Shown: piece after piece, positions 56,890 through 64,000 of the stretch
Position numbering within the stretch: the stretch's first letter is position 1
How the letters are laid out: every line of letters begins with the position of its first letter
DNA from: G958296245 sp965262055
GTDB taxonomy: Bacteria; Chloroflexota; Dehalococcoidia; Lucifugimonadales; G958296245
Reading direction: 5' to 3'
Assembly (NCBI GenBank): GCA_965262055.1
Contig: CBDHEI010000002.1
Span: 2,728,001 to 2,792,000, forward strand
DNA length: 64,000 nucleotides
Program-made: the position numbers and the translations under genes
Notes under the pieces: model-generated
The model's database searches: none
The model's input: only the letters and a program-made list of their open reading frames with translations
Told to the model about the DNA's origin: nothing

Positions 56890-57936
56890 CTAGCGGGCGG
56901 AGCGGGCCGCCTGTGAGAGCAGGCGAAGGAAGGCGGCCTGTCCGTGGGGAAGGGCGGCAAGCTCGGCCACGTCGCCGACGCCTGCGGGAAGGGCGACGAC
57001 GGCGGCCCTGCGCCCGAGCAGGGTCATAAGCCGCTCCGTCGCCTCGCGCCCCGCGTCGTCGTTGTCGAAGGCGAGGAAGACGCGGGGGCAGCCCCGGAGG
57101 GCTGAGGCGACCCGCTCCATGCCCTGGGTGCCCAGGGCGGCGCAGGCCGGGATGCCCCACCCGGTAAGGGCGAGCCAGTCGAAGACGCCCTCGGCGACCA
57201 CCGCCCAGGGCGGCGCGGGGCCGAGACGCCCGAGGCCAAGCACCGGCTTGGGGCCGGGCGGAGCCTGGAAGCGGGGCGTCCGGTGGGGATCGATGGCCCG
57301 GCCGACGAGCCAGCGGACGAGGCCGCCGGAGGCGTCAGGTACGACGACCATGCCAGCGAACCGCTCCGCGCCCCGCTCCATGAAGAGCCCCGAGTCCTGG
57401 ATGCGCTTCTCAGAGAAGCCGAGGGACTCCAGGGCCAGCCGCAGCCCGCCGCCCGGCGCATAGCCGAGACTGAGGCGGGCTGCGGCGACCGGGCCGATGC
57501 CCCGCGAGGCCAGGTAACCCAGCGCTTCTGAGGACCGCCGGAGTTGTCCGGCGTAGAAGCGCGCCGCCGCCGTCAGCAGGGCGGGGTCGCGGGGAGGCAG
57601 CGCGGCGGACGGGGGACGCCGCGTTCCGGCTGGACGAGTGGCGGCCCTGGGCGCAAGCCCTGGGCTGCCGTCCAGCCGCGCGATGGCCTCGGTCAGCGAC
57701 AGGCCCTCGGCCCGCTGGATGAAGTCCAGCACGTCGCCGCCGAGGCCGCAGCCGAAGCAGTAGAACCGCTCCGAGTCGCCGTACACCGTGAAGCTGCCCT
57801 CCACCTCGTCGTGGAAGGGGCAGACGCCCTGGCGGACCCGGCCCCTTCCCCTGAGCCGCACCCCTGCGGCCTCCACCGTGTCGCCCAGGGGGTGCCGGGC
57901 CTTCAGCGCGGTGATGTCCACGCTGGCCGTGACCAT
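56890..57936 (-). CDS. DnaG-like DNA primase (CHC2 zinc finger plus TOPRIM)
   Basis: A 348-residue primase. The CHC2 zinc finger is 'GVCPFHDEVEGSFTVYGDSE' with 'FYCFGCGLGGDVLDFIQ' at about residues 38-75; the linker region has 'ALGYLASRGIGPVAAARLSL'; TOPRIM residues are in 'AVVAEGVFDWLAL' and 'FLAFDNDDAGREATERL'. It lacks a helicase-binding C-terminal domain and is shorter than chromosomal DnaG, consistent with a plasmid or element primase. The ATG at 57934-57936 overlaps the previous stop (TGATG). Confidence 0.88.
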   Translation of the reverse strand: MVTASVDITALKARHPLGDTVEAAGVRLRGRGRVRQGVCPFHDEVEGSFTVYGDSERFYCFGCGLGGDVLDFIQRAEGLSLTEAIARLDGSPGLAPRAATRPAGTRRPPSAALPPRDPALLTAAARFYAGQLRRSSEALGYLASRGIGPVAAARLSLGYAPGGGLRLALESLGFSEKRIQDSGLFMERGAERFAGMVVVPDASGGLVRWLVGRAIDPHRTPRFQAPPGPKPVLGLGRLGPAPPWAVVAEGVFDWLALTGWGIPACAALGTQGMERVASALRGCPRVFLAFDNDDAGREATERLMTLLGRRAAVVALPAGVGDVAELAALPHGQAAFLRLLSQAARSAR

Positions 57937-58409
57937 CACGCACCTCCGGTCAGGGGACGCAGGCCCCGGAGGCTGCGCCCCGAGACGACCTTGCCGGGCC
58001 GCCAGCGCATCCCCAGGACCGCCGCGACCTCCAGCGTCCCGCCGTCGCCGGTGGGCACCAGGGCAGCGGCCCGTCCCGTGCCCTGGCTGTAGACCAGGGC
58101 GCCGCGGCCGCCGAACCGCCGCTTCACCAGCTGCGTCCACTCGGAGAAGGCCCACCGGGCCTCCTTCTTCTCCGTCTTCTCCGCGTCCACGCCGGCGAGG
58201 ACCGCCAGCGCGCCGTCCACGTCTCCAGCCTGCCTGAGCCGCCTCGCCTCGTGGATCGAGCGCACCGCGCCCGTCTCCGCCGTCTCCGGCTCCTGCTCCT
58301 TGAACCCCATCGCCGCCATGAGCTGGTCGACCAGCTCTTCGAGGCTGCGCCGGGGCCTGTCCACCGTGTCCATCGACCGATTGCCTGTTGCCAGTGTTGC
58401 CGTCGTCAT
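57936..58409 (-). CDS. Uncharacterised protein co-translated with the primase
   Basis: The 157-residue protein has a helical middle ('IHEARRLRQAGDVDGALAVL', TPR-like) and a C-terminal 'FGGRGALVYSQGTGRAAALV' segment. AGGAGGTGCACG stands before the ATG at 58407-58409, and the stop overlaps the primase start. No family recognised; it may be a replication accessory protein by context. Confidence 0.5.
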   Translation of the reverse strand: MTTATLATGNRSMDTVDRPRRSLEELVDQLMAAMGFKEQEPETAETGAVRSIHEARRLRQAGDVDGALAVLAGVDAEKTEKKEARWAFSEWTQLVKRRFGGRGALVYSQGTGRAAALVPTGDGGTLEVAAVLGMRWRPGKVVSGRSLRGLRPLTGGA

Positions 58410-58475
58410 CGTGCACCTCCTAAGTGCCTGTGATTTGTGGCCTTGCCGTTTGCGCCCGCTTGCGGGCAAAGAAGA

Positions 58476-58504
58476 AGGGCCGCCCCCGGATGGGAGACGG
58501 CCCT
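58476..58504 (-). repeat. Leader stem-loop, GGGCGGCCC family, member 5
   Basis: AGGGCCG (58476-58482) pairs with CGGCCCT (58498-58504), extended by GCAAAG and TTTGC arms. It lies between the 58546 gene stop and the 58409 start. Loop-side GGGGGCGGCCC on the minus strand matches members 1-4. Confidence 0.6.
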
Positions 58505-58545
58505 TTGCGTTGAGTTGGGTTGTGAGGAAGCCGGAGACCCCGTCG

Positions 58546-59043
58546 TCAGCGGCGACGGACCCTCCCTGCCGGACGCCGGGGCATGAACCGCCGGAGCAGC
58601 AGCGCCCCGATGCCCAGCCCGACGAGGTTCAGGAAGAAGAGCTCCACGTCGCCGGTTATCAGCGGCGCCGCAACGACCAGGACGACCGCCCCGGCCACGA
58701 CGACCCGCTTGCGCTTCCACCACGGCTGCTTCTCAGGGGCCTTGACCGCGGTGTCATTCACCTGCGCGTAGGCCGTCCAGATGGGCAGCCCGATGAGCGC
58801 CTCCAGCTCGGTTATCACCACGCCGGCCGAGCAGCCCCCGGTGTGGCACTTGACCTCGATGCCGTTGCCGTCCGGTCGCTGCCGGAACGCCAGCCCGTCC
58901 GACTTGCCGCCGTGACAGATGGCCGTCGTCGTCCAGAACCAGCCCCGCTCGAAGCTCACCCGGCGCCCCAGCAGGTTGGCGACCCGCATTGCGCTCGGTC
59001 CCACGTACTGTTCCGTCCTGTCCTGTGTCCGTGATTCGTCCAT
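58546..59043 (-). CDS. Primase-zinc-finger-like protein with two C-terminal membrane segments
   Basis: A 165-residue protein. Residues about 40-80 ('ICHGGKSDGLAFRQRPDG' and 'VKCHTGGCSAGVVITELEAL') resemble the zinc finger of TOPRIM primases (CH...C...C), while residues about 113-150 form two hydrophobic segments ('RVVVAGAVVLVVAAPLI' and 'LFFLNLVGLGIGALLL') and an Arg-rich end. AGGAGGTACATAGGC precedes the ATG at 59041-59043. The combination is unusual; it might tether replication or nucleic acid to the membrane. First gene of the minus-strand array. Confidence 0.55.
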   Translation of the reverse strand: MDESRTQDRTEQYVGPSAMRVANLLGRRVSFERGWFWTTTAICHGGKSDGLAFRQRPDGNGIEVKCHTGGCSAGVVITELEALIGLPIWTAYAQVNDTAVKAPEKQPWWKRKRVVVAGAVVLVVAAPLITGDVELFFLNLVGLGIGALLLRRFMPRRPAGRVRRR

Positions 59044-59796
59044 GCCTATGTACCTCCTTGCTGATTGGTTTGCCGTTGCCGTTGAACCCGTGCATCCGTT
59101 CCGAAGACGCACTCCGCCCACGGTCGCATGTCGAACGCGGAAGACGGAGTGGGGTGAAAGAAGACGCAGCTCGACCCAGGGTGGATACCGTCCGAGTTGA
59201 GGGAAAGCTGCGAAACGTGAAGCGGCCAGCCTGCTTCTCAGTCGCAGACCGGCGCGTGTCGAAGCTGCGGCCCTAGCTGTGTGTCAGCCGTGCCGCAGGC
59301 ATGTTGAATCGGCCGGGGCGAAAGACGCACTCCGACCGACTGGGCGAGGAAGAGGCGCAGCAGGCGCTCCATCCTCAGAGTCCAGCGGGAGAAGCGATCA
59401 ACTCCAACCACCGGACGGGTGTCCGACGGGAGAAGGACTTACGTCAAACTCCAACCGACGGACGTGGACCGAGGACGAAGGACCTACGTCAAACTTCGTC
59501 GTTTCGGCCCGTGCTGCTTGCGGAGAGCTACGTCAAATCCGCAGCGGCAGCAATTCCCTCGTGGGAGACCGTTCAGAGAGCGAATCATCCGTCAGGTCAG
59601 ACCCGGGCAACAGGGATCGCGCCCCCAGGTTTCTATGGTCGGAAACCTTGGTTGAAAGCCAAACAGTGCCACCATTATTACCGCACCAAAGACCCGATGT
59701 GAAGGCTTTCGGGCAGTCCACGCCAACATCGTTCACAAAACTTCACGGAAGTTAACAGGAAGCCCGTGGAGTAACCCGCCGCAGTAACCCGCCGGG
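59044..59796. other. Gene-free region with iteron-like repeats (possible origin or promoter region)
   Basis: No supported gene in 750 bases. TACGTCAAA occurs at 59440, 59485 and 59529, spaced 45 and 44 bases. 'AAGACGCACTCCG' occurs at about 59106 and 59322 with a variant at 59161. 'AGTAACCCGCCG' occurs twice near 59770-59793, followed by the inverted CGGGTTATT, and CACAAAACTTC/CACAAAACTCC flank it. Repeats of this kind in front of a primase/SSB array fit an iteron-type replication origin or an operator cluster. Confidence 0.45.
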
Positions 59797-60091
59797 TTAT
59801 TTCCACAAAACTCCGCAGGTCAGCGAGTGCAGAAGCTCACGCTTTCTCAGCGCTCTCCGCGTGTCGGAGAGCGCTGTCTTCCGCCAGTTGACCTGCCCGT
59901 TTCGGTCGAAGCCCCGCAGCGGAAATGTCGCCGGGGGAAGCGTCAGCCCGTGCCCTTCCAAGAGCGTCAGCTCCAACGCCAGGAACCGCTCCTCGGTGCG
60001 CAGCCAGGACAGGCTCTTTCCCTCGTCGGGATGAACGGCCTTCAACTCCCGCCACTCGACGATCAGGGGCCAGACCTCGCCGAACAGTAGA
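59797..60091 (-). pseudogene. 3' part of a gene truncated by the IS256-type element
   Basis: The frame encodes 'TLLFGEVWPLIVEWRELKAV', 'LRTEERFLALELTLLEGHGL' and 'LPLRGFDRNGQVNWRKTALS'-like sequence and ends '...TCGVLWK' at 59797. It runs without a start into the IS end at 60092, so the N-terminus is missing. No domain recognised. Confidence 0.6.
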
Positions 60092-61450
60092 GTCCCAGGG
60101 AGTGGTGTAAGAGGGAGAGGGTCTGGAGAAAGAGAGACCACCGCGTCATCCTTAGCGGGCAAAGAAGAAAGCTCGAGGAAGGAGGACAACGGTGGTCAAG
60201 GAAAAGATGGACCTGCTGGAGCTGTTGCGCAAGGGGGGAATGGACGGTGACGTGGACTTTCTACGGGAGGCTCTGAGAGTGCTGGTAGAGGGGATCATGG
60301 ATGCGGAGGTGTCTGCCAGGATCGGTGCTGAGTATGGAGAACGGAGCCCTGAGCGGGTGACCCAGCGCAACGGGTATCGGTCCCGGGCGTGGGATACCCG
60401 GGTGGGGACTATGGAGCTGCACATCCCGAAGCTTCGAGAGGGGAGCTACTTCCCGAGCCTGCTGGAGCCACGGCGTCGCAGCGAGCGAGCTCTGCTGGCG
60501 GTCATACAGCAGGCCTACGTGGAAGGGGTATCCACAAGGCGGGTGGATGACCTGGTCAAGGCCCTAGGGTGTGAGGGCATCTCCAAGAGCCAGGTGTCGC
60601 GCATCTGTCAGGATCTGGACGTGGTGGTGGATGGCTTCCTGGGCCGTCCGCTGGACGGTGGACCCTACCCTTACCTGTGGCTGGACGCACTGACCCAGAA
60701 GGTCAGGGAGGACGGCAGGATCGTCAACGTCAGCGTGGTGGTGGCAACGGCGGTCAATGGCGAGGGCAAGCGGGAGATCATTGGGATGGACGTCGGTACC
60801 AGTGAAGACGGCGCCTTCTGGCTGGCCTTCCTACGCTCGCTGTCCGCCAGAGGCCTCAGCGGGGTGGAGCTGGTGGTCTCGGACGCTCATCAGGGACTCC
60901 GCGGCGCCATCGCCGCAGTCTTCGGCGGAGCCAGCTGGCAACGGTGCCGCACCCACTTCATGACCAACCTGCTCACTCGGGTACCCAGAAGAGTCCAACC
61001 ATGGGTGGCCACCATGGTCCGCACCATCTACCAGCAACCCTCCCCCGATGAGGTACACGCCCAACTCGACAGGGTGACCGATCAACTCGGAGACCGGTTC
61101 CCTCAGGTGGCCTCTCTACTGGACGAGGCTGGACCCGATATCCTGGCCTTCTCCAGCTTCCCTGTCCCCCACTGGAAGAAGATCTGGTCCAACAACCCCC
61201 TGGAGCGCCTCAACAAGGAGATCAGACGTCGCACCGATGTCGTGGGCATCTTCCCTAACCGACCAGCCGCGCGTCGCCTGGTTGGCGCCGTCCTGGCTGA
61301 ACAGCACGACGAATGGGCCGTTGGCCGCCGATACCTCACACCCGCCATTCTGATCCTAAACGAAGCTCTTCCGGAGGCCGATCTCGCCGAGGCGACTGCG
61401 GCTTAGACAACATCAACAGGATGACGCACTCTTACACCACTTGACGGGAC
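60092..61450 (+). mobile_element. IS256-family insertion sequence
   Basis: Terminal repeats: GTCCCAGGGAGTGGTGTAAG at the left and GTCCCGTCAAGTGGTGTAAG as the reverse complement of the right end. The core AGTGGTGTAAGAG is identical. The flanks (ACAGTAGA left, GTGACCGA right) are not duplicated, and the genes on both sides have lost their 5' ends, so a deletion or rearrangement accompanied or followed insertion. Confidence 0.85.
60192..61406 (+). CDS. IS256-family transposase
   Basis: A 404-residue DDE transposase of the mutator/IS256 family: 'RNGYRSRAWDTRVGTMELHI', 'YPYLWLDALTQKVREDGRIV' (first Asp), 'GVELVVSDAHQGLRGAI' (second Asp), 'WQRCRTHFMTNLL' (C-x2-H motif), and 'SNNPLERLNKEIRRRTDVVG' (Glu). 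GTG at 60192 with GGAGGACAAC upstream is preferred over the ATG at 60207. Length and motifs are complete, so it may be active. Confidence 0.93.
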   Translation: MVKEKMDLLELLRKGGMDGDVDFLREALRVLVEGIMDAEVSARIGAEYGERSPERVTQRNGYRSRAWDTRVGTMELHIPKLREGSYFPSLLEPRRRSERALLAVIQQAYVEGVSTRRVDDLVKALGCEGISKSQVSRICQDLDVVVDGFLGRPLDGGPYPYLWLDALTQKVREDGRIVNVSVVVATAVNGEGKREIIGMDVGTSEDGAFWLAFLRSLSARGLSGVELVVSDAHQGLRGAIAAVFGGASWQRCRTHFMTNLLTRVPRRVQPWVATMVRTIYQQPSPDEVHAQLDRVTDQLGDRFPQVASLLDEAGPDILAFSSFPVPHWKKIWSNNPLERLNKEIRRRTDVVGIFPNRPAARRLVGAVLAEQHDEWAVGRRYLTPAILILNEALPEADLAEATAA

Positions 61451-61454
61451 GTGA

Positions 61455-61952
61455 CCGACCCCGCCCGGCGACGAGATAACCCTCGTCAACGCCGACCGGG
61501 AGTTCGTTGAGCGCAAGGGCGGCGGCGAGTTCGTCGCCCGCCCCGTCTTCGACCGGCAGATCGCGGCGCTCCACTACGCCGTCCGCGACGCCGACACCGG
61601 CGACTGGATAAGCGCCATGTACCGGGTCAGCGGCGGCGAGAAGGCGAGAAGCGACGGCTGGGAGTACTCGTGGGAGTACCCCGCCCTGGACGAGCAACCC
61701 GACCTCGACCGCGACCGGGCCTACCTGCTGGTCATGCTGGCCCAATCCGAGGACGGACTCAGGGGTGACTTCTACTCCGTCGTCCCCATCCACCAGCCGG
61801 GGCGCATCTGGGACAAGATCCTGTCCGCCCTCAACCCTGCGCGGTGGGCTCGGGCCTTCGCCGGCTGGGTGGTCGAGGGAGTCCACGGGACCCTCTGCGG
61901 CGTGGTGGAGCGGGCGTCCGGCGAGGACGTCGACAACTGCGGGGGTCGGTAG
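61455..61952 (+). pseudogene. 5'-truncated conjugative-element gene next to the IS256-type element
   Basis: The frame reads 'DEITLVNADREFVERKGGGE...' to '...CGVVERASGEDVDNCGG' with the stop at 61950-61952. Upstream in frame is a TGA at 61452, two bases from the IS end, so the start is lost. An internal ATG at 61617 could give a 111-residue product. The stop lies three bases before the VirB6-like start. No domain recognised; by position it may have been part of the transfer operon. Confidence 0.55.
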
Positions 61953-61955
61953 CGC

Positions 61956-62930
61956 ATGAGCGACATCCTCACCGGCACCCCTCCCGACCTGACCTACGCC
62001 CACCACCTGGTCCAGCAGGCGTGGATGGTCGTCTGGGCCATCACCTCCGGCGCGCTGATGGTGATCCTCGGCTGGATGGGCCTCAGCTTCATCGTGTCCG
62101 AGCACCTTGGCCGCTCCCAGACGGGATGGCGGGAGATGGTCCCCCGGCTCGTGCTCGGACTCGTGGCCGCCGCATCGTCCCTGTGGTGGTGCGCCTTGGT
62201 GCTGGACGTGGCCGACGCCGTGTCAGGATTCATCGCCGTCTCCCTCAACGTCACCCCCGGAGACCTGCTCAGGGCTCCCCTCGACACGTTTCTCACCGCC
62301 GTCCAGGCCGGGAGCGTCGGCATGGCGCAGCTGCTGGCCCTGCTCTACCTGGTCTACGGCTTCTTCGTGCTCTACGTCATCGTGCAGATGGTGCTGCGCC
62401 TGGCCCTCATCGACATCCTCCTCGCCCTGGCCCCCATCGCGTTGGGGCTGTGGATTCTGCCCCACACGGCGGGCTGGGGACGCCACTGGCTGCGCCTGTT
62501 CATGACGACGGTGTTCCAGCAGGCCATCCAGCTCATCGCCCTGGCCCTGGGTTTGGGCTTCCTCAACGAGTTCGCGTCGATAGCGGCCTTCGAGCCGGTG
62601 CAGGACCTGATCTGGAAGCTCCTGATGTCGCTGGCCTTCGTCTACATGGCGACCCGGGTGCCCTCGATGCTGGGCAACTCCGGGACCTTCGACTCCTGGC
62701 TCTCGATGCTCTATTTCGGCATGAATCTTCCGTCGTCGCTGATGCGCTCGGCCCGGACCATCGGGCTGATGAGCGGGGCCGCGGGAGGGCCGGGCGGCAT
62801 GGCGGTGGGAGCGATTGCGGCCAGCGCGGGCGTGTCGGCAGCCGCCAGCGGCCTGAGCTCGGCGGCCTCGATGGCCACCCCATCGGCAGGCGGAGATGGC
62901 GGCGGCGAGCCCCGGAGCAGCGGCGAGTAG
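61956..62930 (+). CDS. VirB6/TrbL-like type IV secretion membrane protein
   Basis: The 324-residue protein has about six hydrophobic segments, for example 'AWMVVWAITSGALMVILGWM', 'LVLGLVAAASSLWWCALVL', 'LALLYLVYGFFVLYVIVQMV' and 'LIDILLALAPIALGLWILP', then a Ser/Ala/Gly-rich soluble tail. This layout is typical of VirB6/TrbL inner-membrane channel proteins. It opens the plus-strand transfer module and is followed by VirB2- and PrgI-like genes. Confidence 0.75.
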   Translation: MSDILTGTPPDLTYAHHLVQQAWMVVWAITSGALMVILGWMGLSFIVSEHLGRSQTGWREMVPRLVLGLVAAASSLWWCALVLDVADAVSGFIAVSLNVTPGDLLRAPLDTFLTAVQAGSVGMAQLLALLYLVYGFFVLYVIVQMVLRLALIDILLALAPIALGLWILPHTAGWGRHWLRLFMTTVFQQAIQLIALALGLGFLNEFASIAAFEPVQDLIWKLLMSLAFVYMATRVPSMLGNSGTFDSWLSMLYFGMNLPSSLMRSARTIGLMSGAAGGPGGMAVGAIAASAGVSAAASGLSSAASMATPSAGGDGGGEPRSSGE

Positions 62931-63066
62931 CAAGAAGACGCAAACACGAGGGTTCGTGTCGATAAGCAAAGCAAAGGAGGGGGAGCGATGCGCAGCTAGC
63001 GGAGCTTATGGAACCCAATCGGTAGAGAGAGAACGGAAAGCTCGGAACAAGAGAGGAGCAATAGCA

Positions 63067-63354
63067 ATGGAACAACTGACACAGACCATCTCGAACCTGG
63101 TGGGCATCCTGCTGGGCGTCGTGGGAGCGGTGGGCGTGGGCTTCTTCATCTACGGCGCGTACATGTACCTCACCGCCAGCGGAGCGCCCAACCAGATGGA
63201 GCGCGGCAAGAGCGCAATGATGACCGCCCTGGCGGGCATCGTCCTGGCCCTGGTCGCCTACGGCGTCGTGGAGCTGGTGATGAACGCCGTCGTGGACCCG
63301 GGAATCGACATCGACGACGCCCTGCCCGAACCCACACCCCCATCGGACAGCTAA
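63067..63354 (+). CDS. VirB2/TrbC-like pilin-type protein
   Basis: The 95-residue protein has two hydrophobic segments, 'LVGILLGVVGAVGVGFFIYG' and 'ALAGIVLALVAYGVVELVMN', separated by a polar loop 'ASGAPNQMERGKSAMM', as in VirB2/TrbC pilins of type IV secretion systems. No classical signal peptide is seen, which is also true of many Gram-positive or monoderm homologues. GAGAGGAGCAATAGC precedes the ATG; an upstream in-frame start at 62896 overlaps the previous gene and is unlikely. Confidence 0.75.
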   Translation: MEQLTQTISNLVGILLGVVGAVGVGFFIYGAYMYLTASGAPNQMERGKSAMMTALAGIVLALVAYGVVELVMNAVVDPGIDIDDALPEPTPPSDS

Positions 63355-63381
63355 GCGGACGCGAGGAGGGAGGAACAGAAC

Positions 63382-64000
63382 ATGAGAGAACACGAGGTAC
63401 CAACTCACGTCCAGGCCGAGGACAAGGTCCTGCTGGGGTTCACCTTTCCCCAGATCGTGGCGGTGATGGCGGTGTGCGCCATCTCCTACGGCGCATACCG
63501 CTACGCCCCGGTAGGCCCGTCCGAGGTGCGCATGGCCCTCGCCGCCGTCCTGGCCCTGGCGGGGATCGCCATGATCGTTGGGAAGGTGGGGGGCAGGCGG
63601 CTGCCCCTGGTGGCCGCCGACCTGCTGAAGTACCGGCTGGGAGCCCGGCTCTACGTTGGGTCCGCGTCCCAGCTGGTGCGAACCGAGCCGCCCGCGCCGG
63701 CGCAGCCGGTCAGGAGCGGCCCCGGCCCGCTGAGCCTTATGGCGAAACGCGCCGGGCGCGGGCTGGGAAGGCTGCGCAAGAACAGGAAGACCCGCAAGAA
63801 CAAGGAACGCCGCAACGGACGGATGCGCTGGTTCGGCAAGCGCAGGGGGAAGGACGCGGGCAGCGGCCGGCGTCCCGACCACCGGGCCGAGACGCTTCAG
63901 AGCCGAAACCGGAAGCCTAGAAGAGGCATGTTTGCCCTTGCGGTCGTGGCCGTCCTGGCGGCGGCGGTCATGACCGTCCCCCAGGCGGCCCTTGCCGACG
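63382..64000 (+). CDS. PrgI-like type IV secretion protein with long basic extension (3' end outside the window)
   Basis: The frame is open to the end of the window (206 residues). It starts 'MREHEVPTHVQAEDKVLLGF', then 'TFPQIVAVMAVCAISYGAYR' and 'MALAAVLALAGIAMIVGKV', the two-helix membrane part of PrgI family proteins. A long Arg/Lys-rich stretch follows (about residues 120-185), then another hydrophobic segment 'FALAVVAVLAAAVMTVPQAA' at the window edge, so it may be a fusion with a further domain. AGGAGGGAGGAACAGAAC precedes the ATG. Confidence 0.75.
   Translation, partial: MREHEVPTHVQAEDKVLLGFTFPQIVAVMAVCAISYGAYRYAPVGPSEVRMALAAVLALAGIAMIVGKVGGRRLPLVAADLLKYRLGARLYVGSASQLVRTEPPAPAQPVRSGPGPLSLMAKRAGRGLGRLRKNRKTRKNKERRNGRMRWFGKRRGKDAGSGRRPDHRAETLQSRNRKPRRGMFALAVVAVLAAAVMTVPQAALAD

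Noticed and set aside
59279..59755. Two overlapping plus-strand frames (to 59702 and 59755)
   Set aside because: No ribosome-binding site or domain, and the region is made of short repeats; treated as a non-coding region with iteron-like repeats.
60084..61458. 8-bp target duplication for the IS256-type element
   Set aside because: The bases next to the two ends (ACAGTAGA and GTGACCGA) do not match, and shifting the ends by a few bases gives no duplication either.

Overview
The window is GC-rich, densely coded DNA from a bacterium. Its first 19 kb carry phosphotriesterase-like hydrolases, COG2159-type amidohydrolases, Ldh-type and SDR dehydrogenases, a BNR-repeat sialidase-like protein, GH32-type and other propeller glycosidases and an acyl-CoA synthetase. 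This mix resembles uncultivated Chloroflexota (SAR202/Dehalococcoidia-like) genomes. The lineage is inferred from gene content only, because no rRNA or other marker gene is present.

Layout. (1) 1-19.1 kb: chromosomal-type catabolic genes. A minus-strand operon (569-5199: two tandem phosphotriesterase-like genes, a class V aminotransferase, two amidohydrolases) diverges from a plus-strand run (5613-10216: Ldh, SDR, membrane protein, SDR, sialidase-like). The divergent promoter region holds a 16-bp perfect inverted repeat and nine GTNAC pentamers spaced by whole helical turns. Two genes here carry single in-frame stops: a DUF5615-type toxin (10270-10602) and a third phosphotriesterase-like gene (17936-19018). 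(2) 19.1-24.9 kb: an insertion scar. A 157-residue gene is split by an IS21-family element, which itself carries an ISNCY-type element in its left tip. Both target duplications (GGAG and TCACCGC) are visible, and removing the elements restores the reading frame. (3) 24.6-40.0 kb: a defence island. Five overlapping or closely spaced plus-strand genes encode an AbiEi-like antitoxin, an AbiEii nucleotidyltransferase fused to a WYL domain, a DrmD-like SNF2 helicase, a 1422-residue DrmMI-like adenine methyltransferase and a 1700-residue helicase-DUF1998-nuclease fusion. The layout resembles class 1 DISARM, but drmA and drmB appear fused, drmC is absent and an AbiE pair is joined to the front. The methyltransferase contains 18 perfect AGAC repeats just before its target-recognition region, a probable phase-variation switch. 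Small XRE-type HTH genes flank the island. (4) 40.0-64.0 kb: a plasmid or integrative conjugative element. A long minus-strand array (40168-59043) carries a PRTRC cassette (C, B, A, ThiF, probable E, DUF2958), a large helicase, a DNA methyltransferase, RadC, SSB, a RecB-like nuclease, a Rad52-family annealing protein and a primase. A plus-strand module (61956-64000) encodes type IV secretion components (VirB6/TrbL-like, VirB2/TrbC-like, PrgI-like).

Within the conjugative element, a 2.8-kb group II intron splits a small Cys-rich gene. Its exons join in frame at the predicted GTGCG...CTAC boundaries, and the intron carries a maturase with an HNH domain plus a second, unrelated small ORF. An IS256-type element at 60092-61450 separates the minus-strand array from the transfer genes, and both flanking genes have lost their 5' ends at it. 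Many gaps in the minus-strand array carry related GC-rich stem-loops just ahead of the next ribosome-binding site.

Together, region 3 should protect DNA by methylation with helicase/nuclease attack on unmodified DNA, possibly backed by an AbiE-type abortive response. Region 4 replicates, repairs and transfers the element. All functions are inferred from motifs read by eye; no database search was run.
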